A DNA stretch of 64,000 nucleotides from Nitrosospira multiformis. GTDB taxonomy: Bacteria; Pseudomonadota; Gammaproteobacteria; Burkholderiales; Nitrosomonadaceae. Under the pieces are notes generated by a model, which was not told where the DNA came from, ran no database searches, and was given only the letters and a program-made list of their open reading frames with translations. The translations under genes and the position numbers were made by a program. The stretch is taken from the NCBI GenBank assembly GCA_017306155.1, contig JAFKJB010000004.1:1-64000 (forward strand). The letters run 5' to 3'. This document shows positions 18,831-27,300 of the stretch, in pieces (within the stretch, counting starts at the first letter, position 1; the number at the start of each line of letters is the position of its first letter).

Positions 18831-21800
18831 ATGAAGATATTGCAGGTGCGATTCAAGAACCTGAACTCGCTGGGGGGTGAATGGGAAATCGACCTGACGC
18901 ACCCGGCCTTTACTTCCGATGGTATTTTTGCCATCGCCGGCCCGACCGGTGCCGGGAAGACAACCATTCTCGACGCCATCTGCCTCGCTCTCTACGGGCG
19001 GACCCCTCGGCTGAGCAAGGTCACCAAAAGCGGCAACGAGATAATGTCTCGTCAGACCGGCGAATGCTTTGCCGAAGTGACGTTCGAAACGCAGGCTGGC
19101 CGTTTTCGTTGCCACTGGAGCCAGCACCGCGCGCGCAAAAAACCGGATGGCGAACTTCAGGTGCCGAAACATGAGATTGCTCATGCCGATTCAGGTGCGA
19201 TTTTCGAATCCAGAATCAAGGGGGTCGCCGAACGGATCGAGGCGGCGACCGGTATGGATTTCGACCAGTTCACCCGATCCATGCTGCTGGCTCAGGGAGG
19301 CTTTGCCGCATTCCTGCAGGCGTTACCTGATGAGCGGGCGCCGATCCTGGAGCAGATCACGGGCACGGAGATTTATAGCAGGATATCCATCCGCGTCCAT
19401 GAACGCCAGCGTGAAGAGCGGGAAAAACTGAATCTGCTGCAGGCTGAAACAGCAGGTATCGTGATTCTGGAGCAGGAACAGGAAAAAGATATCCAGCAGG
19501 AACTCGGGTCAAAACAGAAGGAAGAGTCCGATCTGGCCAGAAAATTAATGGAGACGGATCAAGCCATTATGTGGGTGAAGGCCGTAGATGGACTGAGGAA
19601 GGAAATCGGCAGCCTGGCAGCGGAAGCGGACAAACTGCAAGCCGACATCAATATTTTCAAACCAGAGCGTGACAAACTCAGCCGGGCAATTCAGGCAGCA
19701 TCACTGGAAGGTTCCCATGCAACGCTCACAGCAATCCGGATACAACATGCGGATGAGCAGAAAGCACTGAAAACCGGGGAAGTAGTCCTTCCTGAACTGG
19801 CATCCTCTGCCAGGGAACAAGCCGAATCACTGCAATCGGCTGAGCGGCAGTCCACTGGAGCCAAAGCGGAGCTGGAAGCTGCTTTGCCGCTCATCAGGAA
19901 GGTTCGTTCCCTCGATCAGACGCTTGCTGACCGGAAAAAGGCTATTTCGAAAGATGAAGACAACTGCAGGAAAGACACAATAAAGATCGATGCTGACAAA
20001 CAGGCCAGGCTGAAAGAACAGGAAAAGCGCGCTACTGCTGAAAAGAATCTGAAGGTTGCCGAAGACTATCTGAAGGAGCATGCCCAGGATGAGTGGCTGA
20101 TAAGCAGCCTGGCCGGTGTCGAGGAACAGCTGGGCAATTTACTCATCAGGCAGAAAGAAATAGCACAAAAAGAGGCCGATAAAGAGAAGGCAGTGACGGC
20201 TCTGGAACAGGCGACAAAAAAACTGGCTGCCTGCCGGAAGCAATGTGTAACCTGGAAACAGGAACTGGAGGAGGTCTCAAAGAATCTCCAGCAAGGTAAA
20301 GATAAATTAAGCCAGTTGCTGGGCGACCGGCTATTGCGTGAATACCGCGCAGAAAAGGAAACCCTGCTTCGGGAAATGGTTTTCCGGAAAAAAATAGCGG
20401 AACTTGAAGATCACCGGGCCAGATTGGAAGATGGCAAGCCATGCCCGCTTTGTGGTGCAACAGAACACCCGTTTGCAGAGGGTAATGTTCCCATTCCCGA
20501 TGAAGTCGAACGGAAGATCGGGGTGCTCGATAGACTGATAAGCAAAGCTGAAGATCAGGAAAGTATCATCAAGAAACTTGAAGGAGTTGAGGTCAGAGCC
20601 CGTACAAATCTGGCGGATGGTGAAAAACAGGAAATAACGGCAGTTAATAACAAAAAAACTGCCGGGCAAACCCTTTCCGAGTTGAAGGAGTATCTGGAAA
20701 AACTCCAGGCTGGTATTACCGGATTGAAGCAGGCTGTATCAGCGAGACTCCAACCGCTCGGGATTGCGGAAATTCAGGATTCCAATGTTCCAACACTGCT
20801 GGAATCCCTTCGGGAGCGCCTGAAGGCATGGCAGGCACAAGTCAGGAAAAAGGCTGATATCGAGAAACAGATTGGAGATTTCGATAGCGAGTTGAAACGG
20901 CTGGAGGCAGTCATTGAAACTCAAAGCAATGCATTGAATGAAAAACGGGAATATCTGGAATCCCTCAAAAAGGATTACGCCGCTGGATGTGATGAGCGGA
21001 AAGAATTGTACGGTGATAAAAATCCTGATGATGAAGAACCCTGTCTGAACAAGAGTATTTCCATTGCAGAGGAGGCGGAAAGGAAAGCCAGAGCCCTGCA
21101 TAATGCTCTGCAACAGAAATTGAATACTGCGAAGACTCAAATTGAAGCTCTGAAAAAGCGCATCGGTCAAAGAGATCCAGAACTGAGAGAGCTGGAAGCC
21201 GAATTTACAGGAGCGCTTGGACTGGCCGGTTTTTCGGATGAAAAACAGTTTCTTGAAGCCAGACTCACTGTTGGGCAAAGAGATGCTCTGTCTGCAAAGG
21301 CAAAGAATCTGGACGATCACCAAATAGATCTCAAGGCCAGACAAAAGGATCGGGAAGCGCGTTTGGCCACGGAAGCCGCCAGGAAAGTTACCGACAAATC
21401 TCTTGAGGAACTGGAACCGCAATTCAAGGATTACGAGGAGTTCCTGAAACAGCTGCGGGATACTATTGTCCGCCTCAAACACAAACTGAGCGAGAATGCC
21501 GCTGCCAAGGAACGGCTGGAGGCCAAGCAAACGGCTATCGAGGCTCAAAAAATAGAGTGCCGCCGATGGGAAAATCTGCATGCATTGATTGGCTCAGCGG
21601 ACGGAAAGAAATACCGGAATTTTGCCCAGGGGCTGACCTTCGAGATGATGATTGGCCATGCTAACCTGCAACTGCAGAAAATGACCGATCGCTATCTGCT
21701 GGTTCGCGATGATACTCAACCCCTGGAACTCAACGTGATCGACAACTATCAAGCGGGTGAGATTCGATCCACGAAAAACCTCTCAGGCGGCGAGAGTTTC

Positions 21801-22097
21801 ATCGTCAGTCTGTCGCTGGCGTTGGGGCTGTCTCACATGGCCAGCAAAAATGTTCGCGTGGACTCGCTTTTTCTGGATGAAGGCTTCGGCACGCTGGATG
21901 AAGAAGCACTGGATACCGCTCTGGAAACTCTTGCGAGCCTGCAGCAGGACGGCAAGTTGATCGGCGTGATCTCGCATGTCTCGACTCTCAAGGAGCGCAT
22001 CAGCACGCAGATTCTGGTAATTCCTCAAACCGGCGGAAGGAGCGAGATATCCGGACCAGGCTGCAGAAGAAACCTAACCGGTCAGACTTCTATTTAA
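18831..22097 (+). CDS. sbcC: Nuclease SbcCD subunit C (Rad50 family ATPase)
   Basis: A 1088-residue SMC-like ATPase and partner of SbcD. Walker A is GPTGAGKTT at residues 37-45. Two long coiled-coil arms rich in Glu, Lys and Gln flank a zinc hook CPLCG near residue 539. The C-terminal half has the ABC signature LSGGESFIVSLSLALGLS (about 983) and Walker B SLFLDEGFGTLD (about 1012). Length and layout are normal for the family. The last 20 residues after the D-loop and switch region look unconserved. Confidence 0.96.
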   Translation: MKILQVRFKNLNSLGGEWEIDLTHPAFTSDGIFAIAGPTGAGKTTILDAICLALYGRTPRLSKVTKSGNEIMSRQTGECFAEVTFETQAGRFRCHWSQHRARKKPDGELQVPKHEIAHADSGAIFESRIKGVAERIEAATGMDFDQFTRSMLLAQGGFAAFLQALPDERAPILEQITGTEIYSRISIRVHERQREEREKLNLLQAETAGIVILEQEQEKDIQQELGSKQKEESDLARKLMETDQAIMWVKAVDGLRKEIGSLAAEADKLQADINIFKPERDKLSRAIQAASLEGSHATLTAIRIQHADEQKALKTGEVVLPELASSAREQAESLQSAERQSTGAKAELEAALPLIRKVRSLDQTLADRKKAISKDEDNCRKDTIKIDADKQARLKEQEKRATAEKNLKVAEDYLKEHAQDEWLISSLAGVEEQLGNLLIRQKEIAQKEADKEKAVTALEQATKKLAACRKQCVTWKQELEEVSKNLQQGKDKLSQLLGDRLLREYRAEKETLLREMVFRKKIAELEDHRARLEDGKPCPLCGATEHPFAEGNVPIPDEVERKIGVLDRLISKAEDQESIIKKLEGVEVRARTNLADGEKQEITAVNNKKTAGQTLSELKEYLEKLQAGITGLKQAVSARLQPLGIAEIQDSNVPTLLESLRERLKAWQAQVRKKADIEKQIGDFDSELKRLEAVIETQSNALNEKREYLESLKKDYAAGCDERKELYGDKNPDDEEPCLNKSISIAEEAERKARALHNALQQKLNTAKTQIEALKKRIGQRDPELRELEAEFTGALGLAGFSDEKQFLEARLTVGQRDALSAKAKNLDDHQIDLKARQKDREARLATEAARKVTDKSLEELEPQFKDYEEFLKQLRDTIVRLKHKLSENAAAKERLEAKQTAIEAQKIECRRWENLHALIGSADGKKYRNFAQGLTFEMMIGHANLQLQKMTDRYLLVRDDTQPLELNVIDNYQAGEIRSTKNLSGGESFIVSLSLALGLSHMASKNVRVDSLFLDEGFGTLDEEALDTALETLASLQQDGKLIGVISHVSTLKERISTQILVIPQTGGRSEISGPGCRRNLTGQTSI

Positions 22098-22531
22098 CCG
22101 TAAGGCTTGTGCATTCCATCATAGGGTTTTGGTGAAAGCGGCCTGGCTTGGTAAATTTTTGCTTCAGGCTAGATAGTCGTCCCGCCATTGCTTTTCCTTG
22201 TGATCGTGTCGAAAATATTTCCAAAAGCAGTTGTTGATTCAATGAGTACTTTTATAACATAATGAAAATTAATCATTATTATAATAGGTATAGATTTTGC
22301 TTCTTAGAGATTAAGTGCGAAAGTATGGGAAGGCGCTGTGAGAATTTCGATCTGGGAATATTTGTCTTGACAGATAAGGGTGGTTATAGTAATTCGTAAC
22401 TTATCCAGCATGTGCTATGGTTTCCTTCGAATTAGGTATACTGCTATTTATCAATAAATGGCAAGTTCAGGAATTGATGGGTATAAGCATATGGTTCAAA
22501 CGCACTCTACATGCCGCGAAAGGCCAATATC
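22098..22531. other. AT-rich intergenic region before the HPr-rel-A locus
   Basis: About 430 bases without a gene, distinctly more AT-rich than its surroundings, notably at 22250-22300. It probably holds the promoter of the locus that starts at 22532. No convincing -35/-10 pair or sigma-54 site was found. An AT-rich leader ahead of a small accessory operon is compatible with horizontal acquisition, but that is an inference. Confidence 0.4.
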
Positions 22532-22975
22532 ATGTCTGAAAAGCAATCAAATAAACAAGAATCAGAGCCGCTCAGTTTGAAAGAACAAGCTGGCAATCTG
22601 TCTGAATCGAGTAGGAGGCGCCTACTCAAGGGTACGGTAGCAATTCCCATAATCATGACTCTACACAGTGGTGCTGCACTGGCGCGTACGAGCAATCTCG
22701 TGGGACCTACTGAAGATATAAATAGCGCAAAGAAGGATGAAACCGGGGATTTATATTGTGTCCATCCAAGCTCAGATGGGAATGCCAGCACTATTCCCGT
22801 TGATCTTGGAACCAGTCCAACCGCCACCGTCAATCAGATAAGAGGAGCGAATGGCCTGCCTGATCTGCAAGCTCAAGCTGCAGCATGCCAAAACGGGGGC
22901 GGAATTCTGGTGTCTGCAACTGCTTGGGGTTCTGTTTTGCCAAAGTTAAGCAGTATCTCAACCATCACGACGTAA
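22532..22975 (+). CDS. RR-signal exported protein, putative substrate of the HPr-rel-A system
   Basis: A 147-residue protein not recognised as any characterised family. Residues 1-26 are polar (Glu, Gln, Lys, Ser). Then comes ESSRRRLLKG (27-34), a hydrophobic run to about 47, and ALAR at 49-52, giving a twin-arginine-like signal with likely cleavage after ALA. The mature part is about 96 residues, polar, Ala/Gly/Thr/Asn-rich, with two Cys (DLYCVHP and AAACQNGG). ATG 22532 is preferred over the upstream frame from 22511. It begins a co-oriented run with a PqqD-like gene, an HprK-related kinase and a nucleotidyltransferase-like gene. Its place as first gene with a small exported product makes it a candidate for the modified substrate; this is an inference. 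Confidence 0.7.
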   Translation: MSEKQSNKQESEPLSLKEQAGNLSESSRRRLLKGTVAIPIIMTLHSGAALARTSNLVGPTEDINSAKKDETGDLYCVHPSSDGNASTIPVDLGTSPTATVNQIRGANGLPDLQAQAAACQNGGGILVSATAWGSVLPKLSSISTITT

Positions 22976-23015
22976 ATCACATTCGTCCTATAACGGACTC
23001 TCTGGCAACAAGAGC

Positions 23016-23318
23016 GTGCCTTCAAAAGTTTGCTGGCGGTCGGTCGGCTTCTCATTTCTGCAAATCCAGGAATGGAATGAGGAATTCACCGTATTCCAAC
23101 CTGATTCGGGAAAAACCCATTTTCTGAATCAGATGGGAATGCAGATTCTTTCGACTCTTGACCAATCTCCTGCGTCGACAGATGACGTCTGCATTTTACT
23201 GACCAAGCAATTTCAGTTGCCACAAGACCGGAATTTTCTCCAGCAGATCATAAAGACTCTTCATCACCTTGACGAACTTGGCCTGATTGAGAAGGCAGGA
23301 CAGGAACCGTCGACGTGA
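23016..23318 (+). CDS. PqqD-family peptide chaperone, HPr-rel-A system
   Basis: A 100-residue protein. The segment WNEEFTVFQPDSGKTHFLNQ followed by MGMQILSTL and a C-terminal helical part ending LHHLDELGLIEK has the PqqD fold: a beta-hairpin, THxLN turn and winged-helix-like tail. PqqD proteins hold precursor peptides for modifying enzymes. TIGRFAMs describes a PqqD family restricted to loci with HprK-related kinase A, and this gene sits directly before that kinase with GTGA overlap. GTG 23016 is the likely start. Its peptide partner is unknown; the upstream RR-signal protein is the obvious candidate. Confidence 0.82.
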   Translation: MPSKVCWRSVGFSFLQIQEWNEEFTVFQPDSGKTHFLNQMGMQILSTLDQSPASTDDVCILLTKQFQLPQDRNFLQQIIKTLHHLDELGLIEKAGQEPST

Positions 23319-24223
23319 TAGTGGGACAGATCCCGTTCAGCGAATTTTTTTCGTTGCTCTCAAATCAGGGACTCAGAGCCAAGATGGGTCCTTTCAATAT
23401 GCAAATCCGTACAGCGTCTTCAACGCTTGCGGAGCATTTATACAGTCTCTATGGGAATTACGAACTGGTGGAGCGTGATCTCGTCGAGTTTCACGTGCAG
23501 ATCAGTCCAGTACGGCTCATAAAAAAACCCTTCTCTCCGCATGCACTTTTTTTTCTTGACGGGCGCTCGTTATTTCCGCCGTTTCCCGCGGAGCAGGCAC
23601 TTGCGGCACTTGAGTGGGGCATTAATCTCGCGGTTGCGGCAAGGATCAATCATTTATTATTATTTCATTCAGCCATAGTTGAGAGAAAGGGTTACGCAGT
23701 AATACTTCCTGCCAGCCCAGGCAGTGGCAAAACCACGTTATGTACAGCCTTGGTGCATCGGGGATATCGGTTGTTCTCGGATGAATTTGGACTGATGGAT
23801 CCCGGTCGTGAAATTTTTTTACCTATTCCAAGGCTGATGCCACTCAAGAATGAGTCTATTCGTGCCATAAGAAATTACTTGCCGGAAGCAGTTCTCGGAC
23901 CTGAAATAAGAAATACGCACAAAGGTACAATTACGCATGTTCGTCCTCCCACTGAAAGTATCGCGCGCTCCGACGAAACTGCAAAGGCAAAGTGGATTAT
24001 ATTCCCCAAATGGGTGTCTGATGCTCCGCTCAGATTGGATCCTCTTCCTGACTCGGAAGCTTTTCTCCTTTTAGCCAGTAACTCATTCAATTATGAAGTT
24101 TTGGGCGATACGAGTTTCCAGGCTGTCACCCGCCTCATAAGAAGCTGCCGCTGCTATAAACTGATCTATTCGGAATTTGACGCCGCATTAACTGCTATAG
24201 ATGCATTGACTGATGACATATAA
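23315..24223 (+). CDS. HprK-related kinase A
   Basis: A 302-residue P-loop protein related to HPr kinase/phosphorylase. FHSAIVERKGYAVILPASPGSGKTTLC gives the strand and Walker A (133-141), and RLFSDEFGLMD (152-162) the acidic Walker B-like site, with IPRLMPLKNESI downstream as in the family. It lacks the extended bona fide HPr-binding region, and a true HPr in this window is 17 kb away, so HPr need not be the substrate. GTG 23315 overlaps the PqqD-like gene by 4 bases, and the gene overlaps the next by 11, indicating one transcript. Substrate unknown. Confidence 0.88.
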   Translation: MIVGQIPFSEFFSLLSNQGLRAKMGPFNMQIRTASSTLAEHLYSLYGNYELVERDLVEFHVQISPVRLIKKPFSPHALFFLDGRSLFPPFPAEQALAALEWGINLAVAARINHLLLFHSAIVERKGYAVILPASPGSGKTTLCTALVHRGYRLFSDEFGLMDPGREIFLPIPRLMPLKNESIRAIRNYLPEAVLGPEIRNTHKGTITHVRPPTESIARSDETAKAKWIIFPKWVSDAPLRLDPLPDSEAFLLLASNSFNYEVLGDTSFQAVTRLIRSCRCYKLIYSEFDAALTAIDALTDDI

Positions 24224-25310
24224 GCCACCAGCGCACCACGCGCTGTTATTGAACGCGCTTATTAATCCAGCGTCTCTGGTTGAATACAATGCGACAAAAT
24301 GGGAACTGTTATTACGATTGGCGAGAAAGGTGAAACTACTGGGCCGCCTTGCGATAGATCTCAAAAATAGAGGGCTTCTGGATCATATTCCATTACGGGC
24401 GGCCAATCTACTGCAATCAAGCCTCATCCAGGTAAAGAGACTACAGCAAATCACACACTGGGAATTGAACCGGATTTCGTGGGCACTGAAGGATACGGGC
24501 GCACCGGTCGTCGCCCTGAAGGGAGTTGCTTATTTTCTTGCGGGAGTGCCTGAATCAGACGGTCGAATGTATGTTGATCTGGACATCATGGTTCCAAAAG
24601 ATCGGTTATCAGACGTTGAATCAACACTGACGAAGAAAGGATGGGTGCATCATCATAAGCTTTCCGCCTACGATGAACATTACTATCGGGCGTGGAGCCA
24701 TGAAATACCACCCCTGATTCATTCTGAGCGAGAAACGGAAGTCGATATCCATCACACACTCTCCCCGCCGACAAGCAGGTTGGAAATAAATACCGGTTTG
24801 CTATTTAGTGCTGCTGTGACAGCCGGCAATTCCGGCTACAGGATCCTCTGCCCGGCCGACATGGTGCTCCACTGCGCTGTTAACTTGTTCCAGAATAATG
24901 AGCTTGCAGATGATTTGCGCGATTTACTCGATATTCACGACCTATTGCTGTTTTTCAGTAAAAATGAAAAGGATTTCTGGGAAAAATTAATAGAACGTGC
25001 AAATCAGTTGAATCTTGGCAGGTCTCTTTTTTATGGACTGTACTTCAGCCGTTTCATTTTTCAAACGCCGATTCCTGAAAATTTGGAAAACGATCTGAAT
25101 GAAAAGCCCAATCCGCTTTCACGAAGGATCATGCATTACCTCGTTCCACAAGCGTTATTCCCATTGCATCCGGACAAACATTCCAGGCATGCCCTGGTAG
25201 CTCGTTCATTGCTGTATCTGCGCAGTCACTGGATACGGATGCCAATTCACCTTTTAGTCCCGCATCTTGCATATAAAACTTATTTATCAATATTCCGGGC
25301 AAAGCAGTAG
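24213..25310 (+). CDS. Uncharacterised nucleotidyltransferase family protein (PF14907-like)
   Basis: A 365-residue protein. PVVALKGVAYFLAGVP (98-113) followed by MYVDLDIMV (119-127) gives the GS/KG-type turn and paired Asp (122, 124) of a nucleotidyltransferase fold. Later, EVDIHHTLSPPTSR has another Asp-containing strand, as in the PF14907 family. Such proteins recur beside HprK-related kinases and in exopolysaccharide loci, but the acceptor is unknown. It ends the four-gene run. The frame overlaps the kinase gene by 11 bases. Confidence 0.82.
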   Translation: MTYKPPAHHALLLNALINPASLVEYNATKWELLLRLARKVKLLGRLAIDLKNRGLLDHIPLRAANLLQSSLIQVKRLQQITHWELNRISWALKDTGAPVVALKGVAYFLAGVPESDGRMYVDLDIMVPKDRLSDVESTLTKKGWVHHHKLSAYDEHYYRAWSHEIPPLIHSERETEVDIHHTLSPPTSRLEINTGLLFSAAVTAGNSGYRILCPADMVLHCAVNLFQNNELADDLRDLLDIHDLLLFFSKNEKDFWEKLIERANQLNLGRSLFYGLYFSRFIFQTPIPENLENDLNEKPNPLSRRIMHYLVPQALFPLHPDKHSRHALVARSLLYLRSHWIRMPIHLLVPHLAYKTYLSIFRAKQ

Positions 25311-25568
25311 GCACGTCCGCTGAAAAATTGCCGAACGATGAAACCCGCGAAAGTGAAATCCGGAGCATGGAAATAAGCGCGGACTGAGCGAACTACTGGA
25401 CCGTACATTCGTCATTTCTCGGTAGCGTCCCGCCGCTTCGTTCTCACCGATATATTTGGAGGGAGGTAAACCAGATTTAGGGAGCATGCTGCAGCCGAAC
25501 ATCGGTATTTCTCTGTTTGACGTGCCTTCAAGGTCCTAGCGGATTTTTCCAACGATGAAACAGGAGAA

Positions 25569-25645
25569 TGGCGCGCCCAACACGATTCGAACGTGTGACC
25601 CCCGCCTTCGGAGGGCGGTACTCTATCCAGCTGAGCTATGGGCGC
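25569..25645 (-). tRNA. tRNA-Arg (anticodon CCG)
   Basis: On the minus strand the cloverleaf is complete: acceptor GCGCCCA with TGGGCGC, D-arm AGCTCAGCTGGATAGAG, anticodon loop CTCCGAA giving CCG (reads CGG), T-arm with GTTCGAATC, discriminator G, and CCA encoded at 25571-25569. It stands alone between the nucleotidyltransferase gene and the cytochrome c gene. Confidence 0.96.
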
Positions 25646-25746
25646 GAACAGGATGCATTTTTGAATCGGGCGCATAGGATAACGCTTTTTAATCCCTCCG
25701 TCCAACCTGAATAAAACCGCTTTTGCTTGGATAGATGAACCTATAC

Positions 25747-25769
25747 AATAAACGTTCTTAACGTTTATT
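25747..25769. promoter_or_regulatory. Perfect 10-bp inverted repeat before cytochrome c gene
   Basis: AATAAACGTT, CTT, AACGTTTATT: ten perfect base pairs around three bases, 15 bases before the GTG start of the cytochrome c gene. It abuts a possible -10, TACAAT at 25744-25749. It could be an operator or a 5' leader hairpin. There is no T tract, so it is not a terminator. Confidence 0.55.
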
Positions 25770-25783
25770 ACTGGAGAGTTATT

Positions 25784-26341
25784 GTGAGCGACGTTGAAGA
25801 CGAAGGGCATTCCACGCCTATCCAGACACCGGGTCAGTTGATTGTTGTCGTCCTGGCCGCTTTCATAGTTCCAGTCGTTGTTTTGTCAATGATCGGACGG
25901 TTTGCCATCGGAGAAAGCTCCATGGATCCAAGCAGTCCTGCTTTTTCGGAAGAGGCCATAGCGAAGCGTCTTCATCCGGTGGGCAATCTGGTGATTGCAG
26001 GCGACTCCACCCAGCCCGAAGCGCAAACGGGGGAAGGCGCAGTCGTGGCCACGGCCGCTCCGGCAACTGCCAGCGCCGCTCCTGCGGCGGAAGACCCGGC
26101 GGAAAAAGCCAAGAGAATTTATACCGCCAGTTGCGCCGCCTGTCACGCCACCGGCGCTGCCGGCGCACCCAAACTGGGGGACAATGCAGCATGGGCGCCT
26201 CGCATCAAGACAGGCACGGAGACGCTTTATACCAGCGCATTGAAAGGCAAGAATGCCATGCCACCCAAAGGCGGAAACGCCGGGCTGCCTGATGACGACG
26301 TTAAAGCCGTTGTTGATTATATGATCAGCCAGTCCAAATGA
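25784..26341 (+). CDS. Membrane-anchored c5-type cytochrome c
   Basis: A 185-residue protein with an N-terminal membrane helix (about 19-40), a low-complexity Ala/Pro/Glu linker (about 80-105), and a monoheme domain with CAACH (about 118-122) and distal Met in NAMPPKGGNAGLPDDDVKAVVDYM. This is the cytochrome c5/c555 form, an electron carrier facing the periplasm. GTG 25784 has GGAGAG upstream. It may feed the aa3 oxidase at the left of the window, which is inference. A perfect inverted repeat lies just upstream. Confidence 0.92.
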   Translation: MSDVEDEGHSTPIQTPGQLIVVVLAAFIVPVVVLSMIGRFAIGESSMDPSSPAFSEEAIAKRLHPVGNLVIAGDSTQPEAQTGEGAVVATAAPATASAAPAAEDPAEKAKRIYTASCAACHATGAAGAPKLGDNAAWAPRIKTGTETLYTSALKGKNAMPPKGGNAGLPDDDVKAVVDYMISQSK

Positions 26342-26472
26342 CCTGCTGAGAAGTTGAAGGCGGGGCAGGTGCAGCGGGCGATAGGGAGAATTCCATATCG
26401 CCCTTGTTTTTTCTTCAAGGATAATTCGGCGTATCTCTCTACTCAGCCTGTTGGCAATCATCCTTCCATCTC

Positions 26473-27300
26473 ATGGCCATTTACACAATCGGTGACTTGC
26501 AGGGTTGCTATCGCGAATTCCGGGAACTCCTCGACCTGGTCCGTTTCGACGAGACGAAAGACAAGCTGTGGCTGGTGGGAGACCTGGTTAACCGCGGGCC
26601 GGACTCACTCTCGGTATTGCGCTTCGTAAGAGAGCTGAACGACTCCGCAGTAACGGTGCTGGGCAATCATGATCTGCATCTGCTCATGGTTGCGGAAGGA
26701 TGCGTAGGGCTAAACCGAAGCGATACCTTGCAGGACATCCTCGATGCGCCCGATCGGGATGAGTTGCTCGGTTGGCTGCGGCAACAGAAGCTGTTGCATG
26801 TGGACGGCAACTACGTCATGGTGCACGCTGGCCTGCTGCCCTCTTGGAGTATCGGCCAGGCGCAAGTGCTTGCCACACTGGTAGAGAACGCCTTACGAGG
26901 AAGCGAATTCCATGAATTTTGCCGTCAGATGTACGGAAATCAGCCGGATCATTGGAGTGAGACCCTCAACGGATATGAACGGCTACGTGTGATCGTCAAT
27001 GCCATGACACGCATGCGCGTCTGTACTCCTCAGGGAAGAATGGATTTTTCCTACAAGGGTTCGGTGAAGGACATTCCACCCGGCTATTTGCCCTGGTTCG
27101 ATGCGCCCGGGCGAGCCAGCCGGAAGGCAACCGTTATCTGCGGTCACTGGTCGGCACTGGGTCTTGAGATCAGGAGCAACCTGATGGCGCTCGATACCGG
27201 GTGCTTATGGGGAAGCAGCCTTACCGCTGTTCGTCTGGAAGATCGGAAGGTTTTCCAGACGGCTTGTGGGGCAGGGGGAGCGCCAAAGCGTTGGCAATAG
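26473..27300 (+). CDS. apaH: Bis(5'-nucleosyl)-tetraphosphatase, symmetrical
   Basis: ApaH hydrolyses Ap4A to two ADP and removes Np4 caps from RNA. The 275-residue product has the calcineurin-like metal motifs YTIGDLQGCYREF, LVGDLVNRGPDSL and VTVLGNHDLHLL, later MVHAGLLPSW and VICGHWSALG. It starts at ATG 26473. Its last 80 bases overlap the end of the plsC-type gene on the other strand, an unusually long tail-to-tail overlap. Confidence 0.95.
   Translation: MAIYTIGDLQGCYREFRELLDLVRFDETKDKLWLVGDLVNRGPDSLSVLRFVRELNDSAVTVLGNHDLHLLMVAEGCVGLNRSDTLQDILDAPDRDELLGWLRQQKLLHVDGNYVMVHAGLLPSWSIGQAQVLATLVENALRGSEFHEFCRQMYGNQPDHWSETLNGYERLRVIVNAMTRMRVCTPQGRMDFSYKGSVKDIPPGYLPWFDAPGRASRKATVICGHWSALGLEIRSNLMALDTGCLWGSSLTAVRLEDRKVFQTACGAGGAPKRWQ

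Noticed and set aside
22140-22170. Possible sigma-54 promoter (TGGC...TTGC) before the RR-signal gene
   Set aside because: The spacing between the GG and GC elements is wrong by one or more bases in every register, so it does not fit the -24/-12 rule.
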